Source: Symsagittifera roscoffensis
Taxonomy: Eukaryota; Xenacoelomorpha; Acoela; Convolutidae
Assembly (NCBI RefSeq): GCF_963678635.1
Contig: NC_087062.1
Coordinates: forward strand, 21,189,789 to 21,253,788
Length of the DNA stretch: 64,000 bases
Reading direction: 5' to 3'
Made by a program: the position numbers and the translations under genes. Under the pieces are notes generated by a model, which was not told the origin of the DNA, made no database searches, and saw only the letters and a list, made by a program, of their open reading frames with translations. This document shows, in pieces, positions 36,816 to 48,736 of this stretch (positions within the stretch are counted from its first letter, which is position 1; every line of letters begins with the position of its first letter).

Positions 36816-37055
36816 GTTTATATGGTTTATATTGTACAGTATTGGCTTAAGCTTCTAAAATTTGGAAAGTGTTTGATGTAAAAAACTGATCTATAGTCAC
36901 TTCAGGGAAATTTCTCTGCAAAATAACAGTTTCTGGAGATTCTTTGAAGAATCTACAATATCAGGCTTTCCTGGTGATAGAAAGTAAACTTAAGTGAAAT
37001 TTTAATCAAATGCTAGTCTTCAGATTGACGTTTTGAGTCAATTGTGTAAAGCAAA

Positions 37056-37583
37056 CAAGACTGCTCGTATCAGGGCAAAGCCCTGAATGTTCCGACTGCC
37101 TTTTAAGGTTTTATGGAGCAGTAATAACATTAAAAAGTTAAATGTAATAAAATTAAAAAAAATTTTTTTTTAAATTTGAAATTTTTTATGAAAATCATCC
37201 CCCCGCACGCCATTTAAAGTACAAAAAGATAGATTTAGCTCCTTGTAACCAATCAATAATGGCAAATAAGCTTCTTTTAACCAATTTGGAACGATTTTAA
37301 GACGGATTAACTCTCCGCTTACGCGTTAATAGCGCGAAATATATCGCGCGTTAGTTGTCCCAAATTGGCCAAAATGGCAATCTTTAACCCCCCATAACTT
37401 TACGAAAAATGATCACAGGTGAAATATCTTTTCAAATTTGAGCTCAGGACAACAATACCTTTCGAATGATATAAAAAAACTCCGTCAAAAATGGCTAGTT
37501 AAAAAGTCGAAATTTGTCTGAAGAAAAAAAAACCCACCCCGAGCACAAATATTCCGTTACTTTCGTATCGAAAGTCGGAACAA
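37056..37583 (-). mobile_element. Helentron-like element, best-preserved copy
   Basis: Minus orientation, with intact ends (CAAGACTGCTCGTATCAGGG; ACTTTCGTATCGAAAGT then CGGAACAA). The central palindrome TTAATAGCGCGAAATATATC/GCGCGTTA at 37326-37353 is clear. With the two end hairpins this gives three conserved secondary structures. The minus-strand 69-codon frame at 37495-37704 crosses its edge and is not a gene. Confidence 0.8.
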
Positions 37584-40345
37584 TAAGAAAATAGGTAAAA
37601 CAATTTGGAAAATCAATTACGCTGCTTATAATTCGCATGTTAGTTGATCTGATAATTTCTTTCCAGATCATGTATCGACACAAAAAAATTTGGAAAGCAT
37701 ACATTAGAGTTTCTTATCATAATTTGAATAAAATAGGTACAAAAAAGATAGATTAAATTTGGTTCAAACCGATTAAAATCCTTTTAAAATCTATCAAAAA
37801 CTGAAATATAAAGAGACAGAGAAAATGAAATTAAATCTATTTAGAAACGATACAAGTGGATTTTGTTCCAGTTTTGAAATGAGATAAATTTCAGTCAATT
37901 TAAAGATGCTCCAAGCCTGTTCTTTGGATTGTATAAATGATCGTAACCCATTTTTCTCAGTGCGGGTCGAACATGTGAGCAAAGTTCCGTGACTCACAGA
38001 GCCTGCATATAGTTGCATTATACTCTACTTACTTTTGAGGACACTTTTAAACAAATCAGTAGAGTGGTGTTAGGATAGGCGTGGTGCAAGAAAAAACTTC
38101 TAATCCAAGAAGCTTTCAAGTTTTAAGTTTTAAGTTATAAGTTTTCGCCATAACCCGAAAATTGAAATGGCGACCTTTGAAAAAACTTACAACCTTTGTA
38201 AGTTGAAATGGCGACCTTTGTTAAAAAGCTTAAAATAAGCCTTCCACGCCTCTGAAACAAATTTCGATGCTATGATGTATATTTTTTGGTTTGGCTTTTA
38301 GCCATATTCATTTTATCAGGTCCTTTATGTTCTTTCTTTTTTTTCCTTTATTTAAATTTTTAAAAGCAACTGTTGAGGTTGAAGTGCATTTTTGAAAAGC
38401 ATTTTGTAATAGTTCAAAGGAGATCTTGATTCAGTTCCGTCAAAGTCATCCATCTCTGTCACTGGTATTCTCTTGTGAAGATGGTGCCTATTTTTCTGAA
38501 TGAAACTCTGAATCAAACGTAACGGCTAGCTTTTCCAATAATGAGAGACAGAACGGCTGTCAAGAAATCAGTTCAATTCGGGATTTAAAAAATTGAAGAA
38601 CACCATATGCAAACCAAACTGCCTATATTTAACTGCGGTCGCCTCAATTCAACTTTTCTCAACGTCACACAACGCCGAAGGTATGTCAACCAAAAAATTT
38701 CATAAATATTGAAATTTCGTTCTTTTTATTTTCATTCTAGAACTCATAAAATATTTCCTGTCTTAACTTTTTTTGAGCAGGGCTATGATTCCCTTTATAC
38801 TTATTGATAAAAATTTCAAAATATTTTGCTCAAAATTTTTCTTTAAAGATATTTTTTTCACGAGATCTTTCCTTGATCGCAGTCTCAAAAATATTATTTT
38901 TATATTCTTATTTACGACATTTATAAGATTTGGGCAACTGGTCAGCCAATCTGTACTATAGCGGTCATTGTTTTATAATCGAACCCGTAAAAATTGTCAG
39001 TCCCATTTTTTTTTTCATTAAAAAGTAAACATTCTCCACAAAGATATACTATTATATTTCTTCTAAAAATATTGCGCGCGAACATAGTTCTGCATGAAGA
39101 AAAATAATTGTTTGCCTTTAATAACTTTGGACTTTCAAAATCTGCGGTCAGTCCAAATAAGGATTCGGAAGGAAGTCGCGCCGTTAAGTTTTAAGGTTAA
39201 ATAATCCGGTCGTCTGGTGATTTAATTCCGGTCAGCGTTTTATTCTACATGGGTTTAATTATATTTCAAATAGAACCAAGCAAGATGGAAATAATTCATA
39301 CTAGTCAAAGAAACCCCCATGAAGAATTATGGACGCTCAAATGTTTTCTAATGTTAAGCATACTGATGCTAATGTGCCTTCGGGCCGCTGGGTTGTCACT
39401 TATTTGAAGTTCAAACAGAAATGATTACATTTTGTTTTAAAAGTTGGGTGTTTTTGACAACATGGCTGAATGATAAATGCGTTTGAAGATTAGGTGCTAA
39501 GAGACTTGTTTCACCCTTGATTACTTTTGAGTCCAAAATACTTGGGGAAAAGTTGACATGATTTGTTTCTTCCTTTTTTGATAAGTTATCGATTGGTGCT
39601 ATACTTTATCAGAAACATACTTTCTCCGCAGGAATTTCTTCGATGTTTCTCCTGAATTTTAATGTTAAGAGTCTTTAGAAGTAATCTTGAGATAAGTTGC
39701 CTCCAATTGGTTTCCAAATCTATTTGAAGAGAATTCAGATCAAGTCGGATCTGCATTAACCATTACCCCGCACTATACCTATTGGGCGAGAATGTAACCG
39801 TGTTGACAGTTATTTACGTCTATCTTCAGCGTCATTTGCTTAATCAATCATGCACCCTATACTGACGAGAGACAGACGCGCGTCATTTTCTACCAATAAA
39901 AACCAAGGAGGAATAAGCATATGCTAAATTAAGTTTACCGGAGAGTACTTTTTGCGGTTCTCTTTAGTCTTCGAAAACTCAAATCAATTGACATCTGGCC
40001 AAAACTTCGTAAATAATTTTCCGAAATTTATTTCAATTAGCTGTATCAAGCTTCTTTGTTAATCATTAATAGTAAACGCTCCCAAAATTTCAGTATATTT
40101 TCAGTAATATTTTGATTCACTGGTCTGACACATTCATTTTTATTAGAATTTTCTGGATTTCCCCTGTGTTTCAAATATTCTACCATCCGCTCTAGCGAAC
40201 ATTCTTCAGAAAAAATTCATTCATTATTATTTCATTTCTGCTGCAAACTCATTCAGGTATTTCCGTAAAGCTTGAATTTTGGTTTTTCAATGAAAATGTT
40301 TTTCACTTCAATTTACTGTACTGTAAAAAAATTTCGCTGATCATA
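37584..40345. other. AT-rich sequence without a supported gene
   Basis: Contains a 41-base-period direct repeat (TTGAAATGGCGACCTTTG at 38162 and 38203) and iterated AAGTTTTAAGTTATAAG nearby. No exon-like frame. Confidence 0.4.
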
Positions 40346-41011
40346 CAGTGCTGATTTAAACTATCCGGAAAAACGAATAAAATTGAAATTTACATTGAGT
40401 TTTTCTCAAATTGGGTTGACGTTAGGTAAAAACTTCGGCAGAATTTTTATGGTGCAATTTTTTTGGCCAAATATGGACCCAAAATTTTACCCCAAAAATG
40501 GTTAATTATTGTTTTTTTTCAGTCAATCAGAAGTTACGCTACAACTATCGGGTCAATCACTGCTAAAATTAGTTCAAAGTGAGCCTCTTACGTAGCCAAA
40601 CAAAGGGTATAAAAAGGGTTTAACCTCGGGTACAAATTTTATTTAGTAAAAAGCACATTTTTGGCTATAAATTATAAGAATTTAAATAATAAAAGTTTTT
40701 GGAGATTATATTCATTATAAACTTTGCTGGGCTATGAAAAAGGGTCACTTTGACAAAGTGTCAGCAGTGATTGTCTCGATATTTGTAGCGTAATTTCTGA
40801 TTGACTGAAAAAACAAATAATTAACCGTTTTAGTAAAAAAAAAATTTGGGTCCGAATTTTGCCAAAGGTATTGCACAATAATAATTCTTCTGAAATTTTA
40901 AGCAATTTTTGTCTGCTTCAACTTTCACCTAACATCATCCCAATTTGAGAAAAACGCCATTTTAATTTTCAAGTTTTATTCTTTTCGTCCGGGTAACTTA
41001 AATCAGCACTG
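40346..41011. mobile_element. Tc1/mariner-like foldback MITE
   Basis: Terminal inverted repeats CAGTGCTGATTTAA / TTAAATCAGCACTG are flanked on both sides by TA (40344-40345 and 41012-41013), the target duplication of Tc1/mariner elements. Inverted similarity extends through both arms, for example TTTTCTCAAATTGGG against CCCAATTTGAGAAAA, and GTTGACGTTAGGT-type against ACCTAACATCATC-type. The centre holds GCCAAACAAAG/CTTTGCTGGGC. No transposase. Confidence 0.75.
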
Positions 41012-41374
41012 TATGCTAAGCGCTATTATAAAACTATAAAAATTGCTCTGAAATAATCTCAAGTTTGCCGGATTGACTACCATACTTGATAGTATTACAC
41101 AATGTCGCAAGCGAATTTCAATTTCTTCCAGATGGTAGAAAATTTAGCGGTAAGAACGCTAAATTTTGTGAATAGTTTCTTTTTGGGGATAAAAACCAGA
41201 CCGGGCTCAAATAATCCCATTACTTTTTTCAAAAACCCAAACCGAAAAGGTCAATATAAGCAAGTTAGGTTTTATTGACAGTAATTAAAGTGCGGAACAA
41301 AAACATAGATATATTTATTTTGAATCAGAACAAAACAAAATTATTTGTATCACGGCAAAAGTTTTGATGATTGT

Positions 41375-41462
41375 TTGAGGCACCTGATTTCGCATTGAAA
41401 ACAAAAAAACTACAACACACCCGAATACGAAGTTCCAGCCCATTTTCAATGGTCGGAACAAT
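41375..41462 (-). repeat. Terminal fragment of the second TTGTTCCGA family
   Basis: On the minus strand: TTGTTCCGACCATTGAAAAT, GGGCTGGAACTTCGTATTCG, GGTGTGTTGTAGTTTTTTTG. It matches 9042-9135 along about 85 bases. The inner limit is uncertain. Confidence 0.5.
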
Positions 41463-42167
41463 AAAAACGTTGACAAGAGCTGTTGCGTTAGTCTGTGAAA
41501 CTATTTTGATGTACAGAATCTAAACAATTCCAAACAAACACAGATCAACTAAAGCGATTCAAATCTTTTTCGATCGATTTCGATGAACTTTCAGGTGATT
41601 TATGTTGAAGTAAGAAAACAGATAGTTGGTAAAGGTTAATTGCAAAGTGTATATCTAACTGTATATCCAGTAATTTTAGGCAAAACCGCACAAGCGATTA
41701 TAATATGGCCCCTTTTTGGCATTTTCATATTATCTCAGAAAAACCAATCACGAGCCAGTTTTATCAGTACGGAAAAGCATTCCATAGCATCAGTACAAAC
41801 TTAAATCGTATTAATCCACGCGCTGTGGAAGTATTGTTTTAGGGTTAAGCAGTACTCGAAAATTTTAATTTCCTCTAGCTTGAGGAAAAAATAAACTTAT
41901 AACCTATATGGTAATCAAAAATTGCAAAAAGCACTCTCGTCCCACAATATAGCCGTCCAGATTAACTACATCAGTGCTCGGAATGCGCTGATGACATCAT
42001 CAGCTTGTTTTAACTCTAAGGTTATTTTTATAAAATTTTAGCAGTGTGCCTTAAAAATCCAATCACATGGCATGTATTTTTCTGATTTATAGGTCAAATC
42101 CACTTTGAACTACTGCTAAGTCTTCGAAGTGTTCGGAATTTGAAGATATCAAAGATTCTCGCAACAT

Positions 42168-42314
42168 CTTGAAGATTGTCGAAATATCTCGAAGTTCAGC
42201 GACAATCTTGACGATTCTGGAAATATTCTGAAGATTGTTGCACGTCTGAAGAATCAGATACGATTTTGAGGAACATTCCTGAAAAATCTTGACGCTTCTG
42301 GAAACATCTGGAAG
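42168..42314 (+). repeat. Imperfect 27-base repeats in the leader of the membrane-protein gene
   Basis: Three spaced units follow CTTGAmGnTTsTsGAAAyAT and end GAAG: 42168-42194, 42207-42233 and 42288-42314, with weaker GAAGAT/GATTCT echoes between. They lie just before the start codon at 42334, and the last unit overlaps the open frame upstream of it. They may be leader sequence or promoter-proximal DNA. Confidence 0.5.
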
Positions 42315-42333
42315 ATTTTGGAACGCTCCTGAG

Positions 42334-42490
42334 ATGCATTACAACTTGATCATATTCCTAAGTGGGGCGTTTGTTGTTTTGCTGGTGTTCACGATCGGTC
42401 AACAGATCAGGATGTTCCTGGAGAAACAGAACAACCCAGTGTCTTCCATCAACGTCATCTACAACCCGGAAGGACACCATGAGAGCTCAG
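42334..42490 (+). CDS. Exon 1 of a type II membrane glycoprotein gene
   Basis: The ATG at 42334 is the first ATG after an in-frame TGA (42280-42282) and has a G at -3. The exon codes for 52 residues plus one base and ends at a consensus donor (CAG|GTACGT). The protein begins MHYNLIIFLSGAFVVLLVF, giving a single hydrophobic segment at about residues 5-22 with basic residues (R26, K31) just after it, then a polar stretch ending HHESS. This suits a signal anchor. Codon use is clearly more GC-rich than the surroundings. Phase 1 matches exon 2. The gene spans at least 20.8 kb with introns of 5.1, 12.8 and 2.2 kb. Function not recognised; a Golgi or ER enzyme is an inference from topology only. Confidence 0.8.
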
Positions 42491-45400
42491 GTACGTCTCA
42501 AATTGTTTACAAATTCAGTCAATTGCAATAGTATAATGCAGACACAAAAAACAAACATCTTCTTTGAAACTTTGAAACTGGTCGAATCAACCAATTTTTG
42601 ATTTTCAACTACTATATTGAAGGGCCTTTTCTTAAGCAATGTTCACTTTTCTGTTGTTTTTGTCAGTATTAAGAGGGGTTGAACCCGTATAAGTATACAG
42701 CGATTGTCTTAAGCTTTGATAGGACAAAAATATTCGCGCGTTGATGATACCAAATCAGCCAAACCCGTGTAGTTTTCAGATGATATAAAAAGCCCAGTGA
42801 AAAATTGCTAGTTAAAATGCAAATTTTGGAAAAAAAATGCAAAAGTCATATCAGAATACATGTGGTACTAACTTTAATTTTACTGGGTCTACCTAGCGAG
42901 CAAACAAAAATTTAACTTCTGATTAATTATTCAGCTAGGTAGCCAGTCTTTTAGGACAGTTTATCCCTAAGGGAAATTACCAACTTACGATCTCTTCGCC
43001 TCTTAATGGAGATCTGTTATGGGCGCCTGATTAAGAACCATAGGCATTTTTTTAATTATCTTTGTGCGCTGGGTAACGTTGCCTCGCCTTCAAGCAACAA
43101 AACCGGATTATGGTAGGCCTCGAACCAATTACTTTTAGGTTGCCACTCTATTATTAGCCACTTCTTCACCGCTTCCCTAAACACGTTATTGCGCTTAATT
43201 TCGCCCGAAAAAAAACTTTGCGCCCTTCCAACTAAAATTGATGTAAATTCTGTAACGATATAATACTGATGCTTTCAAATAATATTTAAAATTTCTTCTA
43301 TAAAGTTTACTAAAGCTTTCTAAATGTTTTTTTTTGTGTTATCATAAATTAGTTGCTGATGACCTTTATTGTCAATTTAGGGATTAAAATAATTTGATCT
43401 GTTTTTGTTTTGAAAATTTCTTGTGGGCAAAAGTTTATCGTTGGATATTTTTTAAAGGCTGTCAATGCTGTGTATATTTGAAAAATACCACTAGTTGAAC
43501 ACTAGTTTTGAGCTCAATAAAATATACAAAGCTAATTTTGTACCTTTAAGCCCGAATAAACACGGGTACCGTTGCAAGCTCTATATACCCTGGTTATAAT
43601 TTGTGTTTTTAAATTTCTTTAACCCAAAATTGAGTAACTCAAAAAATCATCAGAATTGGTCGAGTGATAGACATATTCAAGCTTTATGTTATTCGCGTTT
43701 CAATCAATTTTTCAAAAAAAATTTCTCACTGTTGAAAAAAATGGGTTCTAACTTTGGATTTTTTTTAGCTTGGACTGAAGCCAGAAAGCGAATTAGTAAC
43801 GAAAAAAGGTCAAAAATAAAAAACAATTAGTTTTTTTTTAAGTTAAAATATTTAGTTTTCATTTGCAAAAAAAAAGTTTTAGAGCTCAGTTTAGCGCTTT
43901 TCCGCCATGTAGAATTGAATTATCAAAATTGAATCTGCAAAAAAAAACATTTAAAAAAAAGATTAAAAAGTGATTTTTTTAATGTTTATTAAGAATTTTG
44001 CAAAACTAACTGTGGTATTTTGACTCTATACTAACTTAGAATTCTTAATAGCGTTCTAGGAAAGCTTGAATGTATCTGCTCAAACCAAGCGCAAGAGAGC
44101 AATTCAAATTGAGGAAAAAAAGATAAAAGTATCGTTTTATTGTTTCATAAATGATTGTGGTCTGAATTTGTCTGGAACTTTCTATGTTCAATTTAAATTT
44201 TAGAAAAAATCAACCAGGAACCATAGAGTTTGCTTCAAAATATACGAACAGATTCAGAGTTCAGATAATTTCAAAATGAATATATAAGATTTTTTTCGCT
44301 CATTTACAGTTCTTTACATTTAGCTCATATTTTTTTGTCTAAACAAGGTCTATCCAGGAATCATTGTTTTCTATATAAAAAAACTGTTTCCTGTAAGATT
44401 ATTATCAATTGCTATCCATTTTTGTCATTGCGGAGCACTTCAAATAAGATGCCTTACTTTCTGAAAAATCGATGCTACCATAGAGTCTCCAGTGGTGCAA
44501 AAAGAGCATATGAGGGCTCAAGCAAACTGATTGCCAATAAAATTGCCAATAACTTGTATAGCCTCTTGACAATTTTAGGTGTAAAGTTAGGAGGTTTATT
44601 CAAAGAAAAAATGCATTTGTATTGTTTGACCTTTTTTCAGACTACAATTTGCATAATAATAAAGCCCATGGAAAATAAGCGCCTAATTTGGCACGTAATG
44701 ATGCTTACATGACAGTCGAAAAACTGAATTCGACGTGATTTGTTCTGGGATTAGAATGCGGTGATTGAATAGGAAACGTTGCAATCGAACAGACAAAGTA
44801 TCCGGTAATTCATTTGATTTTCAATATGAAGTGCGAATCAATCTAGACTTTAAAGAAAGTTTTTGACCTGATTATTACTTGCAGTTACAAGCAATAAGTG
44901 TGATTGTGATTGGAATGATTTAAAACACCATAAAATATGCGATGACTTATATGCGTTTCCGATTCAAAATGGTTCAGTGCAAAAGCACCGAAGCACAATA
45001 ATGCAAAAGGTTGAAAAGTATTTTCAAAACACTGTTGAACAAGGACAACAACACTAAAAAAAATCAATGGTGATCGCTTGACTGGCATTAAATTTTGAAA
45101 AAAAAAATGAAAATATATCAACTAAAAAAAATTGAATAGCTATATTTATTCAAAAAACAACTGTTATAATCCGTTCAAAGTTGAACTTGCAAATCAAAAA
45201 ACATATGATTGAGCAATTAAAAAATTAAAACAGTCAACAAGCAACTGAAACTGTTTTTCTTACAAAAAATTTGATCACTTGCCCCCGATCTGTAATGATT
45301 TGAGCCGAACACAGATTGCAGCGCAAATTGAGAAAAAGTCGATAAAAAAAGGGTTTTGTTTCCGGTTGTGAAACGTTTTTACGCTACTTTTGAAATTTAA

Positions 45401-47591
45401 CACTCTTGATTACTTCATATTCATATAAACCACAAAAACAAACAAACAAAACCATATTTATTTTGGCTGCCAGAAAAAAATGCGATCAATTTTCACACCT
45501 TATTGATTATCTGAACTCGAAAAATTAACCTCATTGGAGTCAGTGGTTTGGTTTCGACCAAGCTTTTTTTCAATGTATAGAACTATTTTTAGTCTGCAGA
45601 TTTTTTCTATTTGGTAACTCCAACTAAAATGAGCAAAAAGATGAAAAAAAAACAAAGTGATTTAAACAAAAACAGAGTGAATTGTCAAATGAGCATTTTT
45701 GATTTGTTATAGTTGACTTGTTGATAGGTTTGTTAAAATTAGTTGAGACGAAACTTTTTTTTCCCGCAATTTGTATATTTTATATTTTTTATTTTAAATC
45801 AACACTTTCTAGCTTTACAAGTATATTATTTCAAAAAAATGGGGGTCGATAATCGAGTACCAAGTTTTCCTTTCGTTGGATTAAAAAATGGTTTCGGAGT
45901 AAAAAATTTTCGCACTTCATCTATTTTTTCTTTTTTGGAATCCTTATTTCTGCTTAGTTATGTAGATGAGGTGGAAAATTTTTATTTTATATCCCAGCAC
46001 TTAAACAAATTGATAGATAAAATGACAACTAGCTACAAAGTTGATGAAATCTGGGATAAGATAGTCAATCTAAAAATCATCAAACACTTATATAGATTTC
46101 CATGTGTTTTCTTTTTAGCTTGAATTTAACAAAGTTTTTCTCAAATTCAGAGCGATCATCGAATATTTTGCAGTCTGGGACAAAAAAAAACAGAACTCAG
46201 TTCAACTTTAAGGCTAGACAGTACCTGCCTAATTTTTATCTAAAACTTGCCGTTTACATTTTCTATTCAGTTTTTAATGAATCACAAAAAAACAGCAACC
46301 TCCATGATTGGAAAAACTTTAATCTTTTGCGAACCGAATTGGTCTTTTAAGTATCTTAAAATATGTCGTTAATAGAATAGCTTTCATACAAATTTTTTAA
46401 CTTTTCGCAAAATACTTAGGTCTGAGAAACAACTTGAAATATTTCAAAAGTCACAGCTTGAATAGCTTGCTGAGAAAAACTTAAACTGTTTCGGCATTTA
46501 AAGTTAAAATTTATAAAAACCGATTTAGAACATGGCTTAACTTGAAATTGTTTAAAGTTTCAGGCTTGAATAGCTTGATCAGAAGAGCAATTAATTTTTT
46601 GCAAGACGGGTATGATAGTACTTATTAAACATTTGCACCGTTCCTTCTACGAAGTTCAGTGGGCAAGTCTGGTTATAAAGCACGACAGCTTAAAACTTCA
46701 TTAAAATTTTTATCAGAAGATGTTATTTTTTTGCACAAAATGCTATGGCGCACGTACACATTGGTGCTCCAAGTCAAGCTGTCCGAATACTTTTAACACA
46801 TTTGCACCGTACGTCAGTGAGTGACCAATTGATTGTTTTTGTTCGCTTTGAACTATAGATACCAGAAGTCTGTTATGAAGCCTAATAGTTTGGAAGGTAG
46901 CCAAAACTACCAGATTACCAAACTCAGAGTCTGATTTTTTCCCAAATTTATTCAGGCTCTCGCAGTTTTAAAAATATGCAGGGTTAATTTTGCAAATTTT
47001 TCTGCTGCTGGTCTTTGCAAAATTAAACCATAAATAGGATTTCGAAAGGTGTTGCGTAAAAATTTTTGTATTTCTGAGCTTGTTCCTCTCTAAACTTCTT
47101 GTAGGAATTTTTGTTGATTAGGAAGCGCAAGAAATTTTTAGGAATATATTAGCGGTGGTCAGTGGCATGGATTAAATGATGGCATGGAATAGAGTTGAAC
47201 TGATTTGCTTTAAATGCAGTTACAAAAATGCAGTTTTGGGCTTTTTTTTAAAATTGCTTAAGTCAAAATCTACAGTATCACCGATACTATACGGGCATTC
47301 ATTTTCATCAAAAAGTTCCCGAAGGAACCGTTATGGACGTGGAAACCAGATAATTTAGAGAAAAATTTCCACAAGCAGTTATTGTCAGTATAGTACTAAT
47401 GGGACGGTCCTTTGGGCGGTGAGGGTTTCAATTTCCCGAGTTCCTGGTGGGAAAGGGAGTGAAGTCACTGCGACAAATAATGCAAAATTCGAGAAAAAAA
47501 ATATTTAAGTTTTGACTCGCTAACATTCGGCTACTTTTTCTACATTCGTATACATCATAAAAAGTTCTATTGTTTTTTGTGTGTGTTGCAG
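42491..47591 (+). other. Intron 1 of the membrane-protein gene
   Basis: Begins GTACGT and ends TTGTGTGTGTTGCAG. It contains a SINE at 42960-43200 and otherwise AT-rich DNA. Frames at 44335-44712 and 45743-46123 lie in it but start at non-ATG codons and show Phe/Leu/Lys-rich composition without domains. Confidence 0.7.
42960..43200 (-). repeat. tRNA-derived SINE, copy 1
   Basis: Read on the minus strand, a tRNA-like head is visible: a box A-like AGTGGCTAATAATAGAGTGG (43143-43162 region) and a box B GGTTCGAGGCC (43116-43126). A body follows with GTTGCTTGAAGGCGAGGCAA, CGTTACCCAGCGCAC and TAATCAGGCGCCC. Two more copies lie at 47.95-48.37 kb and a fragment at 23.5 kb. Confidence 0.6.
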
Positions 47592-47774
47592 TGGCTATGA
47601 TGACGGCCATGATTCTGTCTCAGAGGAACAACAGTAGAATAGCAATGGACTTCACAGAGTACCACATCACAGACAAGTGTCTCTGTCTCAATCGCACCAG
47701 ACAAGTGTCTAGTGGCTATGTGAACTGCACTAACCTGCTCACTTTAAACCACAACAGCTCTGTAATTGGATCCA
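47592..47774 (+). CDS. Exon 2 of the type II membrane glycoprotein gene
   Basis: Acceptor GTGTTGCAG|TG and donor CCA|GTGAGT bound a 183-base exon, phase 1 to phase 1, with GC-rich coding composition. It encodes residues 53-113, starting VAMMTAMILSQRNNSR and containing CLCLNRTRQ, GYVNCTNLL and NHNSSVIGS. Four N-X-S/T sequons (NNS, NRT, NCT, NSS) and three cysteines argue for a lumenal or extracellular location, in agreement with the membrane anchor in exon 1. The frame joins exon 1 without a stop. No domain recognised; this is probably the stem region of the protein. Confidence 0.8.
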
Positions 47775-47954
47775 GTGAGTCACCAATCAGTGAAATAAAT
47801 GGCTAAATTCATTTCAATTAAGTTGACTTCATCGATCTTTTCCTTTTCCCCACCTGCAAGTTCTTACAAGAAATTTTTTGTTCACGTTTTCCGATTGCTA
47901 TGAAAGATGGCACATGGACTAATTAAGGCATAACAAACATATTTGATCTCCTTA

Positions 47955-48125
47955 TGAAACCTTTAAGATCATTTATCCACGAGGGATAGGACCAACATAC
48001 GAGCTGTACAGCTCATCACGGCGAACCGGTGTTGTGCCCCTGCTTAAGAACTACATGCAATTTTTTTTGGTTATTTTTCTGGGCTGGGTACTGTTGCCTC
48101 ACCCTCAAGCAACTTGAAAAAGTCA
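47955..48125 (-). repeat. SINE, copy 2
   Basis: Shares GGTTATTTTTCTGGGCTGGG, GTTGCCTCACCCTCAAGCAAC and GCTTAAGAACTACATGCAAT with copy 1. It also contains ATACGAGCTGTACAGCTCATC, which matches the fragment at 23.5 kb. The tRNA-like head is not preserved on its right side. Confidence 0.55.
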
Positions 48126-48189
48126 TCGTTACATCACCAAACTGATGCTAAAAAGAGATGGGGGAGGGGCAAGATCTTTTCCATTATGA

Positions 48190-48375
48190 AAAGTACCGAC
48201 ATACGAAGTACCGACATCAGGGACGAACCACTTTTTGCACCTCATTAAGACCTATGTGCAATTTTTTTAGGTTAATTTTCTTGACCGACAATCAAGGGTT
48301 GTAAATCATAGTGGACCTCGAGTTACCGTTATTTCTACTGATAGGTCGAAAACTTAGCACTTCACCCTAGTTGCG
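48190..48375 (-). repeat. SINE, copy 3, diverged
   Basis: CATTAAGACCTATGTGCAAT and GGTTAATTTTCTTGACCG match the body. A head-like segment follows (GGACCTCGAGTTACC, then AACTTAGCACTTCACCC), corresponding to decayed box B and box A on the minus strand. Tandem with copy 2. Confidence 0.5.
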
Positions 48376-48688
48376 CGTTTGTTTCACGTGTGCTCCCTAT
48401 CAAAGGTTAATTAAGTCAAAACATATGCAAAGTTATGATGAAAACTACGCGGTAAGTATTTCCAAAGAACTACCGATGAATTTTAGAGCGCTTTCTAAAT
48501 GTTAGCTCCCAGCCAATGCATTAATCAAGTTGCATTCAAAAATTAACTATAACGGTTTTGTGAAAAAGTACGAAACTCGTAATTTCACGGCGCGTGGTCA
48601 TAACTTGAAAGTGGTATATGTATCCGGTACCGAGCTCACTATCAAAAATCAGGCCTGATCAGGGTAAAATCTGAATTTTTCCATGCCT

Positions 48689-48736
48689 GCATCAGATCTG
48701 CAGCATGTCTAATTTAACCCTGTGCAGATCTGATGC
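48689..48736. repeat. Perfect 14-bp inverted repeat
   Basis: GCATCAGATCTGCA (48689-48702) is repeated inverted as TGCAGATCTGATGC (48723-48736) around a 20-base loop, within a region rich in CAGATCTG and TCAGACCTGAT motifs (about 48640-48800). It could form a cruciform or be a small foldback remnant. Confidence 0.8.

Noticed and set aside
44335-46350. Plus-strand frames of 125, 126 and 82 codons
   Set aside because: Lys/Phe/Leu-rich translations, two of them beginning with TTG, within intron 1; such lengths occur by chance at this base composition. No homology signal.
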